From positions 1 to 64,000 of the forward strand of contig NZ_VISR01000024.1 in the NCBI RefSeq assembly GCF_007827595.1: a stretch of 64,000 nt of DNA, written 5' to 3'. Origin of the DNA: Streptomyces sp. BK340 (GTDB lineage: Bacteria; Actinomycetota; Actinomycetes; Streptomycetales; Streptomycetaceae). Shown here in pieces: positions 32,964 to 41,906 of this stretch. The notes below the pieces were generated by a model that saw nothing but the letters and a program-made list of their open reading frames with translations, was not told where the DNA came from and did not search any database. Position numbers and translations under genes: made by a program. How positions within the stretch are numbered: the first letter of the stretch is position 1; every line of letters starts with the position of its first letter.

Positions 32964-33857
32964 ATGTCGGACGTTCGGGACGCCCTGGGCCGTGTCGGCT
33001 ACGACCGGCTGGCGCACGCCCTCACGGCCTGCGGGCACGCGCGGTTCACCGGAGAGCTGCGGGTGTCCGGCCGGCCCGGCGGCACCTTCCATCTGCGGGA
33101 CGGACTCGTGGTGGCGGCCGAGAGTCCCGGTGCCCCCGGCCCGGAAGTGCTGCTGCTGCGCACCGACCGCATCGACGCCGAGCGGTGGGCCGAGCTGGTA
33201 CGGGAGTCCGACGGAGCGCGCTGGCCGGCCGCGGCGCTGGTCGCCCGTGGCTACGCCGGAGCCGCCCAGCTCAGGGTGGTGTGCGTGATGGCGCTCCACG
33301 ACGCCGCCTTCGCCGTCGTCGCGGGCCGGGTGGACGGCTGTGAACGCGTCGTCGGCACCGAACCGCACGCCCCCGTCACCGTCGGCGAGACACCGGCCGG
33401 GCTGGTGCAGGACGCGGCGCGCAAACTCGCCGCCCTCGCCACCCTGCCGTACCCGGTGGGCCCCGACCGGGAGCGCCCGCTGCCCGCCGAGCCGACGGGC
33501 CGCCCGCTCACCGGGCTCCAACAGGATCTGCTCGCCCACGCCGACGGCCGCCGCACCGCACGGGACCTCGCCTTCTGCGTCGGCCGGGGTGTCTACACCG
33601 TCACGGTGGAGGTCGCGCGGATGCTCGCCGAGGGGTTTCTGGAGTGCGTCGGCGCGCCCGCGGAGATCCCCGTCCGGCTGTCCCCGCAGGTACGGGCCGT
33701 GCGGCACCGCGACCCGCCGCCCGACCCACCCCCCGTGCCCACCGTCCTGCCGCGCCGTGAGCCCGGCGCCAGCGGCATCACCGAAGCCCTCGCCCCGCCC
33801 AGGAACGGGACGAGCTGGAAAGGGTTCTTCCGGCTGCGGCACACAACCGCCGAGTGA
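32964..33857 (+). CDS. PATAN/DUF4388-like protein, first gene of roadblock operon
   Basis: A 297-residue protein of uncertain family. The N-terminal part (about 20-55) has FTGELRVSGRPGGTFHLRDG and LVVAAESPG, the pattern of PATAN/DUF4388 domains, which are found with roadblock and response-regulator proteins. A helical winged-helix-like part follows (about 180-240, LLAHADGRRTARDLAFCVG). The C-terminus is Pro/Arg-rich and probably disordered. The ATG at 32964 has GGGGAG just upstream. It is followed by two roadblock-like genes on the same strand (61 and 4 bases apart), so the three probably act together in signalling. Confidence 0.7.
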   Translation: MSDVRDALGRVGYDRLAHALTACGHARFTGELRVSGRPGGTFHLRDGLVVAAESPGAPGPEVLLLRTDRIDAERWAELVRESDGARWPAAALVARGYAGAAQLRVVCVMALHDAAFAVVAGRVDGCERVVGTEPHAPVTVGETPAGLVQDAARKLAALATLPYPVGPDRERPLPAEPTGRPLTGLQQDLLAHADGRRTARDLAFCVGRGVYTVTVEVARMLAEGFLECVGAPAEIPVRLSPQVRAVRHRDPPPDPPPVPTVLPRREPGASGITEALAPPRNGTSWKGFFRLRHTTAE

Positions 33858-33918
33858 GAGGGGCGGACGGCCCGCCGCGACGGCCGGACCCGACCGAAGA
33901 ACAAGGGAGTTCCACCAG

Positions 33919-34305
33919 ATGAATCGTGAAGCGCTGGCGCTGGAGATGCGCGGGCTTCGGGAACAGGTGACAGGCATCACCGACACCGCCGTCGCGGCCG
34001 CCGACGGACTGCTCATTGCGGCCGACACCGCCGAGTCGATAGACCCGGAGGGCCTCGCGGCCCTCGCCGCGGCCGGCCTCGGCCTCGCCCGCCGTACCAC
34101 CCAGGCCACCTCGCGCGGGGTGCTGCGGCAGACGGTGGCCTACGGCAGCCACGGATGTGCCGCGTTCTACGCCGTCGGCGACACGGCGTTGATGGTCGTG
34201 CTCGGTGACGAGGGACTCGACCTGGAGAGCCTGCACCGGGCGACCCGGCCGGCCCTCGACCGCATCGGCTCGATCCTGACCGAGAAGACCACCGAAGGAG
34301 TGTGA
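33919..34305 (+). CDS. Roadblock/LC7-domain protein
   Basis: A 128-residue roadblock/LC7 (MglB-like) protein: TAVAAADGLLIAADTAESIDP at the front, then ALAAAGLGLARRTTQATSRGVLRQTVAYGSHGCAAFYAVG (in parts) and ALMVVLGDEGLDLESL. Such domains bind and regulate small GTPases or polarity complexes. No GTPase gene lies next to it, unlike in the Streptomyces conservons. The ATG has AAGGGAG 8 nt upstream. It sits between a PATAN-like and a second roadblock-like gene. Confidence 0.85.
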   Translation: MNREALALEMRGLREQVTGITDTAVAAADGLLIAADTAESIDPEGLAALAAAGLGLARRTTQATSRGVLRQTVAYGSHGCAAFYAVGDTALMVVLGDEGLDLESLHRATRPALDRIGSILTEKTTEGV

Positions 34306-34309
34306 AGGG

Positions 34310-34738
34310 ATGGCGACGAAGCGTATGACCCCGGGATTCTCCGACCAGGTGATGAGCCTGGTCAAGACGCTCCGCTCGAACGCGCCGGACTGCGTGGCGG
34401 CCGGCGTGGTCGACATGTCCACCGGCATGCTGTTGTCGTACGAGACCGTGGACAACCACCCGCCCGAGGTCCTGGACCTGCTGGCCGGGGCCACCCTCGA
34501 CCTGTTCCAGGGGCGCACGGTCGTGATGATCGAGGACATCTTCAAGGAGCGCCGCGGGACCACCGACGACACCCACTTCTTCCAGGAGATCCTCGTCAAC
34601 AGCGACAACCTCACCCACCTGTTCGTCAGGATGAACGAGCAGCAGGACGTCGTCGCGGTCGTCGTCTGCCGTAAGTCGGTGAACGTCGGCATGCTGCTGG
34701 CCCAGGCGCGCAGGGTGGTGCGCGAGCACAGCCTGTGA
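34310..34738 (+). CDS. Second roadblock-like protein
   Basis: A 142-residue protein with an alpha/beta roadblock-type fold: VAAGVVDMSTGMLLSYETVD, LLAGATLDLFQGRTVVMI, and LFVRMNEQQDVVAVVVCRKS with a C-terminal helix NVGMLLAQARRVVRE. It starts 4 bases after the previous roadblock gene (AAGGGATGG) and could form heterodimers with it. The family call is by pattern and less certain than that of its neighbour. Confidence 0.75.
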   Translation: MATKRMTPGFSDQVMSLVKTLRSNAPDCVAAGVVDMSTGMLLSYETVDNHPPEVLDLLAGATLDLFQGRTVVMIEDIFKERRGTTDDTHFFQEILVNSDNLTHLFVRMNEQQDVVAVVVCRKSVNVGMLLAQARRVVREHSL

Positions 34739-34747
34739 GGAACCGGA

Positions 34748-34779
34748 CATGGGCCCCTCCCGGCGGGGAAGGGCCCATG
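34748..34779. terminator. Bidirectional terminator hairpin
   Basis: CATGGGCCC pairs with GGGCCCATG, with further CTCCC/GGGGA pairing inside. It lies between the roadblock operon and the convergent ABC permease gene. Confidence 0.75.
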
Positions 34780-34790
34780 CGGTGGGCCTG

Positions 34791-37145
34791 CTACTCGGTG
34801 CGCAGGCCGTCCGGGCGCATCAGCCGCCACAGCGGCGGCAGGCTGAGCAGGGTGACCACGAGGACGACCGTCGCGCCGATGCCGGTCATCGTCAGGACGC
34901 TCGCCCAGTCGACGCCCACCGTCGCGCCCACCATCTTCAGCAGCACCGCGCCCAGCGTCAGCCCCACGGTCGAGGCGAGCAGCAGGCCGAGCGCGATCGG
35001 GATCGTCGTCTGCCACAGCACCGACAGGCCCAGGGTGCGCCGCCGGGTACCGAAGGCGATCAGCGCCGACAGCAGCGTCCTGCGCTCGCGCAGCTGCTCG
35101 AGCTGGGACACCAGCAGGCTCGCGCCGATCAGCGCCAGCACGCAGGTGGCGCCGACGAGCAGGCCGGTCCTGATGGAGGTGAACTTCGTGGACTTCTCGG
35201 TGGACGCCCACACGATCGTGTCCGCCAGCGGGTCGATCCGGGCCGCCGTGTTGCGGACGTACTCGTGCACGTCCGGCACCGACTCGTCGAGCGACAGGTA
35301 CACCTGACCGCTGACCAGACGGGTTATCCGGTCGGGTACCGCGGAGGGCGTCATCAGGAAACCGCTGTACACGTCCTCGTTCGGGCCCTTGATCGCACGG
35401 ACCTGCTGCAGGCCGTTCGGCACGGGCCAGACGAAGTCCGGGCCCTTGTGGGAGCCGTCGCCGGTGTCGAAGTAGAGCTTGCGGCCCGGCCTGGCGAGCT
35501 TCGCCGCGTCGGCGTCCATGCCCTTGTCGGCGCCGCCCCGCGCCACGAAGACGTCCCCGTCGTGGCAGGACGTCAGCCGCGCCACCTCGCGCAGCGCGGC
35601 GCAGTCGCCGACGGTCACGCTCGCGGAGGTGCCGGGAACGTTCTTGCTGTTCCAGCTCCGGTCGCCGACCTGGAGGGTGGCGAGCGCGGTGGCCTTGCGT
35701 ACGCCCTTGGTGGCGGAGAACTTCTCTGCGGCCGAGACGAACGCGTCGCCCCGCAAATTCTGGACCTGCATCTGCGTCCGCTCGACGTTCTGGCCGGTGA
35801 CCTTGGTGTAGTCGCCCTCGACGCCCGCGAACAGCATCTGCAGGGCGACCGCCCCGGCCACCGCGACCGCGATGCCGTTCACCATGCGGGCCGCCGAACC
35901 GCTGTTCAACTGCAGCCGTCGTACCGCCAGTTGCCAGGAGACGTTGCCCGCGCCGAGCCGGGCGACCACGGCCTCGACGACCCACGGCAGCAGTGCGGTC
36001 ACGCCGACGAGCAGCAGCAGGACGCCGCCGATGACCAGGTACTGGTTGAACTCGCCGTTCGACCGGCCCTGGCCGATCATCGGGGCGAGCATCGCGAGGC
36101 CGCCCAGTGGCAGCAGCAGCCGCCACCACAGCCGGCGCCGCGAGGGCTTGGCCGTGCGGACCACGCCCAGCGGCTCGATGACCACCCCGCGCATCGCGAA
36201 CAGGGTGACCAGCACCGCCGCCGCCGGGACGATCACGGCGATCAGCAGGGCCAGCGCGGGCGACGGGTTGAGATAGCTGGGGAACACGCTGATGTCCAGG
36301 ATCTCGACCGACCCCGCGAGATGGCGGCCCAGCAGGAAGAAGACGGTGCCGAAGACCAGCCCGACCATGGACCCCGCGAGCGCCTCGCCCGCGGCGATCC
36401 GCCGGGTCATCCGGCTGTCGGAGCCGACCAGCCGCAGCGCGGCCAGCCTGCGGTCGCGCCGCTCGCCGCCGAACCGTACGGCCGCGGCGATGAACACGGC
36501 GACCGGCATCAGCAGCACCACGAACACGACCAGCACCAGCAGGATCAGCACCGGGTCCGTCTTGTCGGGCGGGCTCGGATGCGGATTCCCGAACGCGCTG
36601 ATCCGGGCCGTCTGCCAGCCGTCGATGCGCGGTGCCAGGTTCTTCGCGCCGGCGTAGTAGGCGAGTTCGTGCGAGCCGATCAGTCCCGGCTCGCCGATGG
36701 TCCCGACCACCCGGTACGGCAACCGGTCGCGCAGCAGCTTCCCGTCGGCGGAGTCGAGCAGCCGCTTCAGCGCCGGGGAGACGACCATGTCGCCCGGCGC
36801 CGGGTACTTGGCCAGGCCCGGTGCGAGCGGCGCCCGCGGCCCCTCGGGCTCCACCAGACGGCCGCGGATGTCGGAGCCGCGGTAGTTCGAGTTGGCGTCC
36901 GAGATCACCAAGGTGTCGGCGGCCTTCGGCCTGTGCTTCTGGTCGTAGGTGTAGTCCAGGCGGGCCTCGTCGCGCTCGTGCCGTACCGCCAGGGCGTTCG
37001 GTACGGCGGTCGTCAGCAGCAGCAGCGCGACGCCGAGCCCGACACCGACCGCCGTCAGCAGCACCCGGACCCAGCCCTCGCGTCCGCCGGCGAAGGCGAA
37101 CCGGCCCCCCATGGCCAGATCCCTGGACCACTGGCGAACGTTCAT
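34791..37145 (-). CDS. FtsX-like ABC transporter permease
   Basis: A 784-residue MacB/FtsX-type permease with ten or so transmembrane helices: one near the N-terminus (GWVRVLLTAVGVGLGVALLLL), an extracellular domain (about 50-200), a four-helix FtsX block (about 200-330), a second block, a second large extracellular domain (about 440-640) and a final FtsX block (about 645-770). It works with the ATPase encoded just upstream, whose stop overlaps its ATG (ATGA). Exporters of this type move lipids, peptides or act in cell-envelope stress; the substrate is unknown. Confidence 0.88.
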   Translation of the reverse strand: MNVRQWSRDLAMGGRFAFAGGREGWVRVLLTAVGVGLGVALLLLTTAVPNALAVRHERDEARLDYTYDQKHRPKAADTLVISDANSNYRGSDIRGRLVEPEGPRAPLAPGLAKYPAPGDMVVSPALKRLLDSADGKLLRDRLPYRVVGTIGEPGLIGSHELAYYAGAKNLAPRIDGWQTARISAFGNPHPSPPDKTDPVLILLVLVVFVVLLMPVAVFIAAAVRFGGERRDRRLAALRLVGSDSRMTRRIAAGEALAGSMVGLVFGTVFFLLGRHLAGSVEILDISVFPSYLNPSPALALLIAVIVPAAAVLVTLFAMRGVVIEPLGVVRTAKPSRRRLWWRLLLPLGGLAMLAPMIGQGRSNGEFNQYLVIGGVLLLLVGVTALLPWVVEAVVARLGAGNVSWQLAVRRLQLNSGSAARMVNGIAVAVAGAVALQMLFAGVEGDYTKVTGQNVERTQMQVQNLRGDAFVSAAEKFSATKGVRKATALATLQVGDRSWNSKNVPGTSASVTVGDCAALREVARLTSCHDGDVFVARGGADKGMDADAAKLARPGRKLYFDTGDGSHKGPDFVWPVPNGLQQVRAIKGPNEDVYSGFLMTPSAVPDRITRLVSGQVYLSLDESVPDVHEYVRNTAARIDPLADTIVWASTEKSTKFTSIRTGLLVGATCVLALIGASLLVSQLEQLRERRTLLSALIAFGTRRRTLGLSVLWQTTIPIALGLLLASTVGLTLGAVLLKMVGATVGVDWASVLTMTGIGATVVLVVTLLSLPPLWRLMRPDGLRTE

Positions 37146-37831
37146 ACAGCCCGCTCCATGTCCCGGGACTTCCCGTCGCGTACGACGATCTCGCGGTCGG
37201 AGTAGGCGGCCACCCGCGCCTCGTGCGTGACCAGTACCACGGCCGCGTTGGTCGAACGGGCCGCCTCGGTCAGCAGCTCCATCACGCGCTCTCCGTTGAG
37301 GGAGTCCAGCGCGCCGGTCGGCTCGTCGGCGAACAGCACCCGGGGTCCGGTGACCAGCGCCCGCGCCACCGCGACGCGCTGTCCCTGGCCGCCGGAGACC
37401 TCACCGGGCCGCTTGCCCTTGAGGTTGTCGACCTCGAGGCGCTCCATCCAGCCCAGCGCCGCCTTCTCGGCCGCCTTGCGGGAGGTTCCGTTCAGCCGCA
37501 GCGGAAGCGCCACGTTCTCCACGCAGGTCAGCTCCGGTACGAGCTGCCCGAACTGGAAGACGAAGCCGAACTCGGACCGCCGCAGCGCACTGCGCTGGGC
37601 GTCGCTCATCGTCGCGAGCTCCTGCCCGTTGTACATGATCGAGCCCGAGTCCGGCGGCACGATCCCCGCGAGGCAGTGCAGCAGCGTCGACTTGCCGGAC
37701 CCGGAGGGTCCCATGATGGCGACGACCTCGCCGGGGTGGATGGAGAACCCGGCGCCGTCGAGCGCGACGGTCGGCCCGTACGCCTTGCGCAGGTCCTGGG
37801 CTATGAGCAGGGAACCGGGGGGAGGAGTCAC
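37142..37831 (-). CDS. ABC transporter ATP-binding protein (MacB/LolD type)
   Basis: A 229-residue ATPase. Walker A is GPSGSGKST (about 41-49), the Q-loop is FVFQFGQL, the signature is VSGGQGQR, Walker B is RVLFADEPTGALD, and the switch is VLVTHEARV. The start is GTG at 37831, overlapping the stop of the padR gene (GTGA). It drives the FtsX-like permease, with which it overlaps by four bases. Confidence 0.92.
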   Translation of the reverse strand: MTPPPGSLLIAQDLRKAYGPTVALDGAGFSIHPGEVVAIMGPSGSGKSTLLHCLAGIVPPDSGSIMYNGQELATMSDAQRSALRRSEFGFVFQFGQLVPELTCVENVALPLRLNGTSRKAAEKAALGWMERLEVDNLKGKRPGEVSGGQGQRVAVARALVTGPRVLFADEPTGALDSLNGERVMELLTEAARSTNAAVVLVTHEARVAAYSDREIVVRDGKSRDMERAV

Positions 37832-38352
37832 TTGGCCACCTCCGCACGGAGCTTGTCGAGGCGCGCTGCGGTCAGCTCCAGCCAGCGCAGGTCCGCCTCC
37901 AGGTGGAACAGCGCGTGGTCGCAGATCAGCTGGTCCGCGAGGTCGCCCTTGCGCTTGCGGTCGGTCAGGATCCGCATGCTGCGCAGGTGCTCGGAGCGCT
38001 GGGTGTCGAGGACGTCGGCCGCGTTGCGGTGGGTCAGCAGCGCCAGGACGACCTTGGTGTAGAGGGTCGACTGGAGGTACTCCTCCGGCTTCTCCGGGGT
38101 CGCGAGCCACCGCTCCACGTCCGTGACGCCGGCGTCGGTGATGGCGTACCGCTTGCGCTCGGGCCCGCCGCCCGCCTCGATCCCGTCGACCTCCACGAGG
38201 CCGTTCTTCAGCAGCCGGGACATCGTCGAGTAGACCTGGCCGTAGTGCAGCGGCCGGTCGTGACCGAACTTCTCGTCGAAGGCACGCTTCAGGTCGTAGC
38301 CGTGCCGGGGGCCGGACTCCAGGAGCCCCAAAAGGGTGTGACCGATGGACAT
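37828..38352 (-). CDS. PadR-family transcriptional regulator
   Basis: A 174-residue PadR regulator. The N-terminal winged helix shows LGLLESGPRHGYDLKRAFDEKF and HYGQVYSTMSRLLKNGLVEV (about 7-60). The C-terminal domain (about 95-170) is helical and dimer-forming. It is the first gene of an overlapping padR-ATPase-permease operon. A symmetric site lies just before its start, so it probably represses its own operon until a ligand (often an antimicrobial) is bound. Confidence 0.92.
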   Translation of the reverse strand: MSIGHTLLGLLESGPRHGYDLKRAFDEKFGHDRPLHYGQVYSTMSRLLKNGLVEVDGIEAGGGPERKRYAITDAGVTDVERWLATPEKPEEYLQSTLYTKVVLALLTHRNAADVLDTQRSEHLRSMRILTDRKRKGDLADQLICDHALFHLEADLRWLELTAARLDKLRAEVAK

Positions 38353-38362
38353 GGCAGCACTC

Positions 38363-38403
38363 TACACACGGTGTATACGCGCTGTGTATACGCCCAGTGT
38401 GTA
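38363..38403. promoter_or_regulatory. Candidate PadR operator
   Basis: The outer arms TACACAC (38363-38369) and GTGTGTA (38397-38403) are symmetric. Between them GTGTATACGC occurs twice (38371-38380 and 38384-38393). The block starts 10 bases upstream of the padR start codon. Confidence 0.65.
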
Positions 38404-38636
38404 GATCATGGCCGAGGGTGGGCGAGGGGTGCGGAGGTGCAGGTGGGGGCCGATTGTCACTGTTCGGAAACAGGCGGCCGCCCGCGATGCGGCAGCGGCC
38501 CGGTGTCCTTCGGCAGCCGCCCGGCCTCGGCCGGCGCCTCGTACACCGACGGGTCCGGCCTCAGCGGCACCTGCCTGCGCTGCTGCGGCCGACGCAGAGT
38601 GGCGTGGGAGGTGCCCCGCCTTGGGGCGTACTCGCC

Positions 38637-39290
38637 TCAGCGGCGGATGCGCGGATCGGGTGCCGACTCGGCGGCGGTGAGGATGGCCGAGACGTCCAGG
38701 ACGACCTCGGCTCCGATCGACTCGGGGAGGGTGACCTGCTCGCCTCGGGTGTGGACGCGGTGCTTGTCGTAGCCGCTCCCGACGAGGTCGGTCAGCACGT
38801 GGAGGCGGTCGTGCTCGCGGTCGACGATCACGTAGACCGGGATCTTGGCGTTGCCGTAGGCCTTGACCTTGGTGCGCAGGTCGGTGCTGTAGTTGCTCGA
38901 CGTGACTTCGAGGACCAGCCGGAAGGCGGCGGGGTCGTAGCAGTTGTACTCGACGAGGTGCTCCTCGATGTCCGCGTCCACCACGGAGAGGTCGGGGACG
39001 GCATAGTTCTCGGGGCCGTCGGGCAGCCAGAGGCCCACGCCTTCCAGGATCTCCGTCTCGCCGCCGTCGAGGCCCGCGGTGGCGAAGGGGCGCTTGAGCC
39101 GGGACAGCGCTCGCGCATGTGCGGCGTCCGGGGGCGGGGTCACGGTGAGCGCTCCTCCGAGGATCTCGACGCGGTAGCCGGGGAGCTGCTGCATGAGCCG
39201 GTCGGCCTGGTCGAGCAGGGTCCGCGGCTGCTTGCCGTACGGGTCGGACCCCTCGTGGGCCTGCGGGTGCTCGACAGGTGCTGCGGACAT
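38637..39290 (-). CDS. Uma2-family PD-(D/E)XK endonuclease-like protein
   Basis: A 217-residue Uma2 (DUF820) protein. The restriction-endonuclease-like core is seen as YAVPDLSVVDADI, RLVLEVTSSNYSTDLRTKVK (E and the later K) and IPVYVIVDREHDRLHVL. The ATG at 39290 has GGGAGG 6 nt upstream. Many Streptomyces carry dozens of such genes with unknown roles. A second copy is at 58357-58938. Confidence 0.85.
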   Translation of the reverse strand: MSAAPVEHPQAHEGSDPYGKQPRTLLDQADRLMQQLPGYRVEILGGALTVTPPPDAAHARALSRLKRPFATAGLDGGETEILEGVGLWLPDGPENYAVPDLSVVDADIEEHLVEYNCYDPAAFRLVLEVTSSNYSTDLRTKVKAYGNAKIPVYVIVDREHDRLHVLTDLVGSGYDKHRVHTRGEQVTLPESIGAEVVLDVSAILTAAESAPDPRIRR

Positions 39291-39534
39291 CTCGCGCCTC
39301 CCATGGGCTGGTGCCGAGAGCATCATCGTAGGGCGGTCGAACCCCTGTCGCCGGGTGCGAGACGGTTCACACCTACGAGTGCGGAGCAACCTTTTGCACC
39401 CCGAATCCGTCGGTTCCTTTTGGGGCGGGTGCTGATTGTCACGTCCGTAAAAGTGCGGATCAGACGCCCTTTGTCATATAGACGGGTGTTAGCTTTCGGA
39501 GCTGACCCCGAGAGGAAGCGGAGCGTACAGAGCC

Positions 39535-41853
39535 ATGGGACGAGCGGAAGAGAGACGAGCGCGGCAGCGCGGCCACCGCGCGGCGCCCCAACGCCGCCGC
39601 TCCGCCCCCGCGGCCGGTGCCAGGCCCGCCAAGGGCCGAATACGCCGGCTCTTCACCTGGAAGAAGATGCTCGGCACCTTCCTGGGCCTGTGCCTGCTGG
39701 GCATCGGCGGCTTCATCGTGCTGTACCTGGTCGTGGACGTGCCGGAGGGCAACGCCGCCGCCAGGCAGGAGAGCAACGTCTACAAGTACAGCGACGGCAG
39801 CGTCCTGGCCCGCGTGGGCGACGTGAACCGCGAGAGCGTGGACCTGGCGAAGGTGCCCAAGGAGGTCCAGCACACCTTCGTCGCGGCGGAGAACAAGTCC
39901 TTCTACCACGACTCCGGAATCGACGTGAGGGGTCTGGCCCGAGGCCTGTTCAACACGGTGACCGGCCGGGGCACCCAGGGCGGCTCGACGATCACCCAGC
40001 AGTACGTCAAGAACTACTACCTCAACCAGGACCAGACGGTCACCCGCAAGCTCAGGGAGATGGTCATCTCCCTGAAGGTGGACCGCCGGCTGACCAAGGA
40101 CCAGATCCTCGCGGGCTACATCAACACCAGCTACTACGGCCGCAACGCCTACGGCATCCAGGCCGCCTCACAGGCCTACTACCGCAAGGACGCGTCCAGA
40201 CTGAGCGTCCAGCAGGGCGCCTACCTCGCCGCACTGCTCCAGGCGCCGAGCCAGTACGACTGGGCGGCCGCGGGTCCCGTGGGCAAGAAGCTGGTCGAGG
40301 CACGCTGGAACTACGTCCTGGACAACATGGTCAAGCAGCACTGGCTCGACCCCGCCCAGCGGCAGACCATGAACTTCAAGAAGGACGCGATCCCCAAGGA
40401 CCCCAAGGGGACGCCCGGTGAAGAGGGCCAGAAGGGCTACCTGGTCCGGCTCGCCAACCAGCAGCTCGAACAGCAGCTCATGAAGCAGCAGGGGCTGACG
40501 CAGGCCCAGGCGGAGAACGCGGTCGTGGACCGCGGCTGGACCATCACCCTGAACATCGACAAGAAGAAGCAGGTCGCGCTGGAGAAGGCGGTCAAGTCCC
40601 AGCTGACCAGCAAGCTGAACGCGAAGAAGCGCAAGGTCGACGCCGACATCCAGGCCGGCGCCGTCTCGGTGAACCCCAAGAACGGCAAGATCGTCGCCCT
40701 GTACGGCGGTCAGGACTACTTCAAGCACTACTTCAACAACGCCACGCGCCGCGACTACCAGCCCGCCTCGACGTTCAAGCCGGTCATCCTCGCCGCCGCG
40801 CTGGAGAACAACGCGACCACGCAGACCGGCAAGCCGATCGCCGCGAACACGATCTACGACGGCACCAGCGGCCGCCAGGTCGTCGACCACGGCAGCAAGG
40901 TCGGCTTCGGCCCGCCGAACGAGGACAAGGTCGACTACGGACCCATCACCGTCCAGAAGGCGATGAACCAGTCCGTCAACTCCGTCTTCGCCCAGATGGG
41001 TGTCGACGTGGGTATGACCAAGGTGATGGACACGGCCAAGCAGCTCGGCATGGACACCGACGGCATGCAGGCGGTGCCCGCCCAGACGCTGGGCTCGATG
41101 GGGGCCAGCCCGCTGGAGATGGCCGGCATCTACGCCACGTTCGACAACCACGGCTACAAGGTGACGCCGGGCATCCTCAAGTCGGCGGAGCAGAAGGACC
41201 GTTCGGTCGACATCCCCGACCCGATCGGCAGTCAGGTCATCAGCCGCACAGCCGCCGACACGGTGACCTCCGTGCTCACCGGTGTGGTCGACGACGGTAC
41301 GGCCAAGAAGAACGTGGCGGACAACCCGCTGCGCAACGGCCAGCAGGTGGCGGGCAAGACCGGTACCTCCGACGAGAACAAGTCCGCCTGGTTCACCGGC
41401 TACACGCCCGACCTGGTCACCTCCGTCGGCCTGTTCGGCGAGGACAACAAGACCAAGGCCCACGTGTCCATGATGGGCGCCACCGGCCTGCTCCTGCCCC
41501 CCGGCCGGGTCAACGGCGGCACCTATCCCGCGCAGATCTGGGCGGCCTACACGTTCGGCGTCACGGACGAAGCCAAGTTCGACCTGAACACCACCCAGGG
41601 CGCCGCCGTCCAGCCGACGGACACGCCGACGTTCAGCCAGACCCCGTCCCAGACCCCGTCGAACACCCCGAGCAGCGCTCCGCCGACGTCCACGACCCCG
41701 TCCACGACGCCGACGCGGACACCGACCCAGACGCCGACCACCGGCGCCCCGACCACGGGGACCCCGACCACCGGGGCCCCGACCACCGGGACGCCGACGG
41801 GCGACGCCACGGACACTCCGCTCGACGAAGGCAACGGCGGACTCGGCCAGTAG
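39535..41853 (+). CDS. Class A penicillin-binding protein with Thr/Pro-rich tail
   Basis: A 772-residue bifunctional peptidoglycan synthase. A basic head leads to one membrane helix (about 47-68). The GT51 transglycosylase domain follows (about 85-260): AAENKSFYHDSG with catalytic E119 (the usual ED is EN here), GGSTITQQYVKNYYL, and the GRNAYGIQAA motif. The transpeptidase domain (about 350-690) has S412-TF-K415 (SxxK), S480-V-N482 (SxN) and K608-T-G610. The C-terminal 80 residues are Thr/Pro-rich, with GAPTTGTPTT repeats, as in many actinomycete PBPs. It builds the wall outside the membrane; a hairpin follows. Confidence 0.93.
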   Translation: MGRAEERRARQRGHRAAPQRRRSAPAAGARPAKGRIRRLFTWKKMLGTFLGLCLLGIGGFIVLYLVVDVPEGNAAARQESNVYKYSDGSVLARVGDVNRESVDLAKVPKEVQHTFVAAENKSFYHDSGIDVRGLARGLFNTVTGRGTQGGSTITQQYVKNYYLNQDQTVTRKLREMVISLKVDRRLTKDQILAGYINTSYYGRNAYGIQAASQAYYRKDASRLSVQQGAYLAALLQAPSQYDWAAAGPVGKKLVEARWNYVLDNMVKQHWLDPAQRQTMNFKKDAIPKDPKGTPGEEGQKGYLVRLANQQLEQQLMKQQGLTQAQAENAVVDRGWTITLNIDKKKQVALEKAVKSQLTSKLNAKKRKVDADIQAGAVSVNPKNGKIVALYGGQDYFKHYFNNATRRDYQPASTFKPVILAAALENNATTQTGKPIAANTIYDGTSGRQVVDHGSKVGFGPPNEDKVDYGPITVQKAMNQSVNSVFAQMGVDVGMTKVMDTAKQLGMDTDGMQAVPAQTLGSMGASPLEMAGIYATFDNHGYKVTPGILKSAEQKDRSVDIPDPIGSQVISRTAADTVTSVLTGVVDDGTAKKNVADNPLRNGQQVAGKTGTSDENKSAWFTGYTPDLVTSVGLFGEDNKTKAHVSMMGATGLLLPPGRVNGGTYPAQIWAAYTFGVTDEAKFDLNTTQGAAVQPTDTPTFSQTPSQTPSNTPSSAPPTSTTPSTTPTRTPTQTPTTGAPTTGTPTTGAPTTGTPTGDATDTPLDEGNGGLGQ

Positions 41854-41865
41854 GTCCGCGCACGC

Positions 41866-41898
41866 AAAGGGCGCCCGGGGACTCCCCGGGCGCCCTTT
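41866..41898. terminator. Bidirectional terminator hairpin
   Basis: AAAGGGCGCCCGGGG and CCCCGGGCGCCCTTT form a perfect stem of about 15 bp with a 3-nt loop between the convergent PBP and phosphatase genes; it reads as a terminator in both directions. Confidence 0.88.
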
Positions 41899-41906
41899 CC
41901 CCGTCC

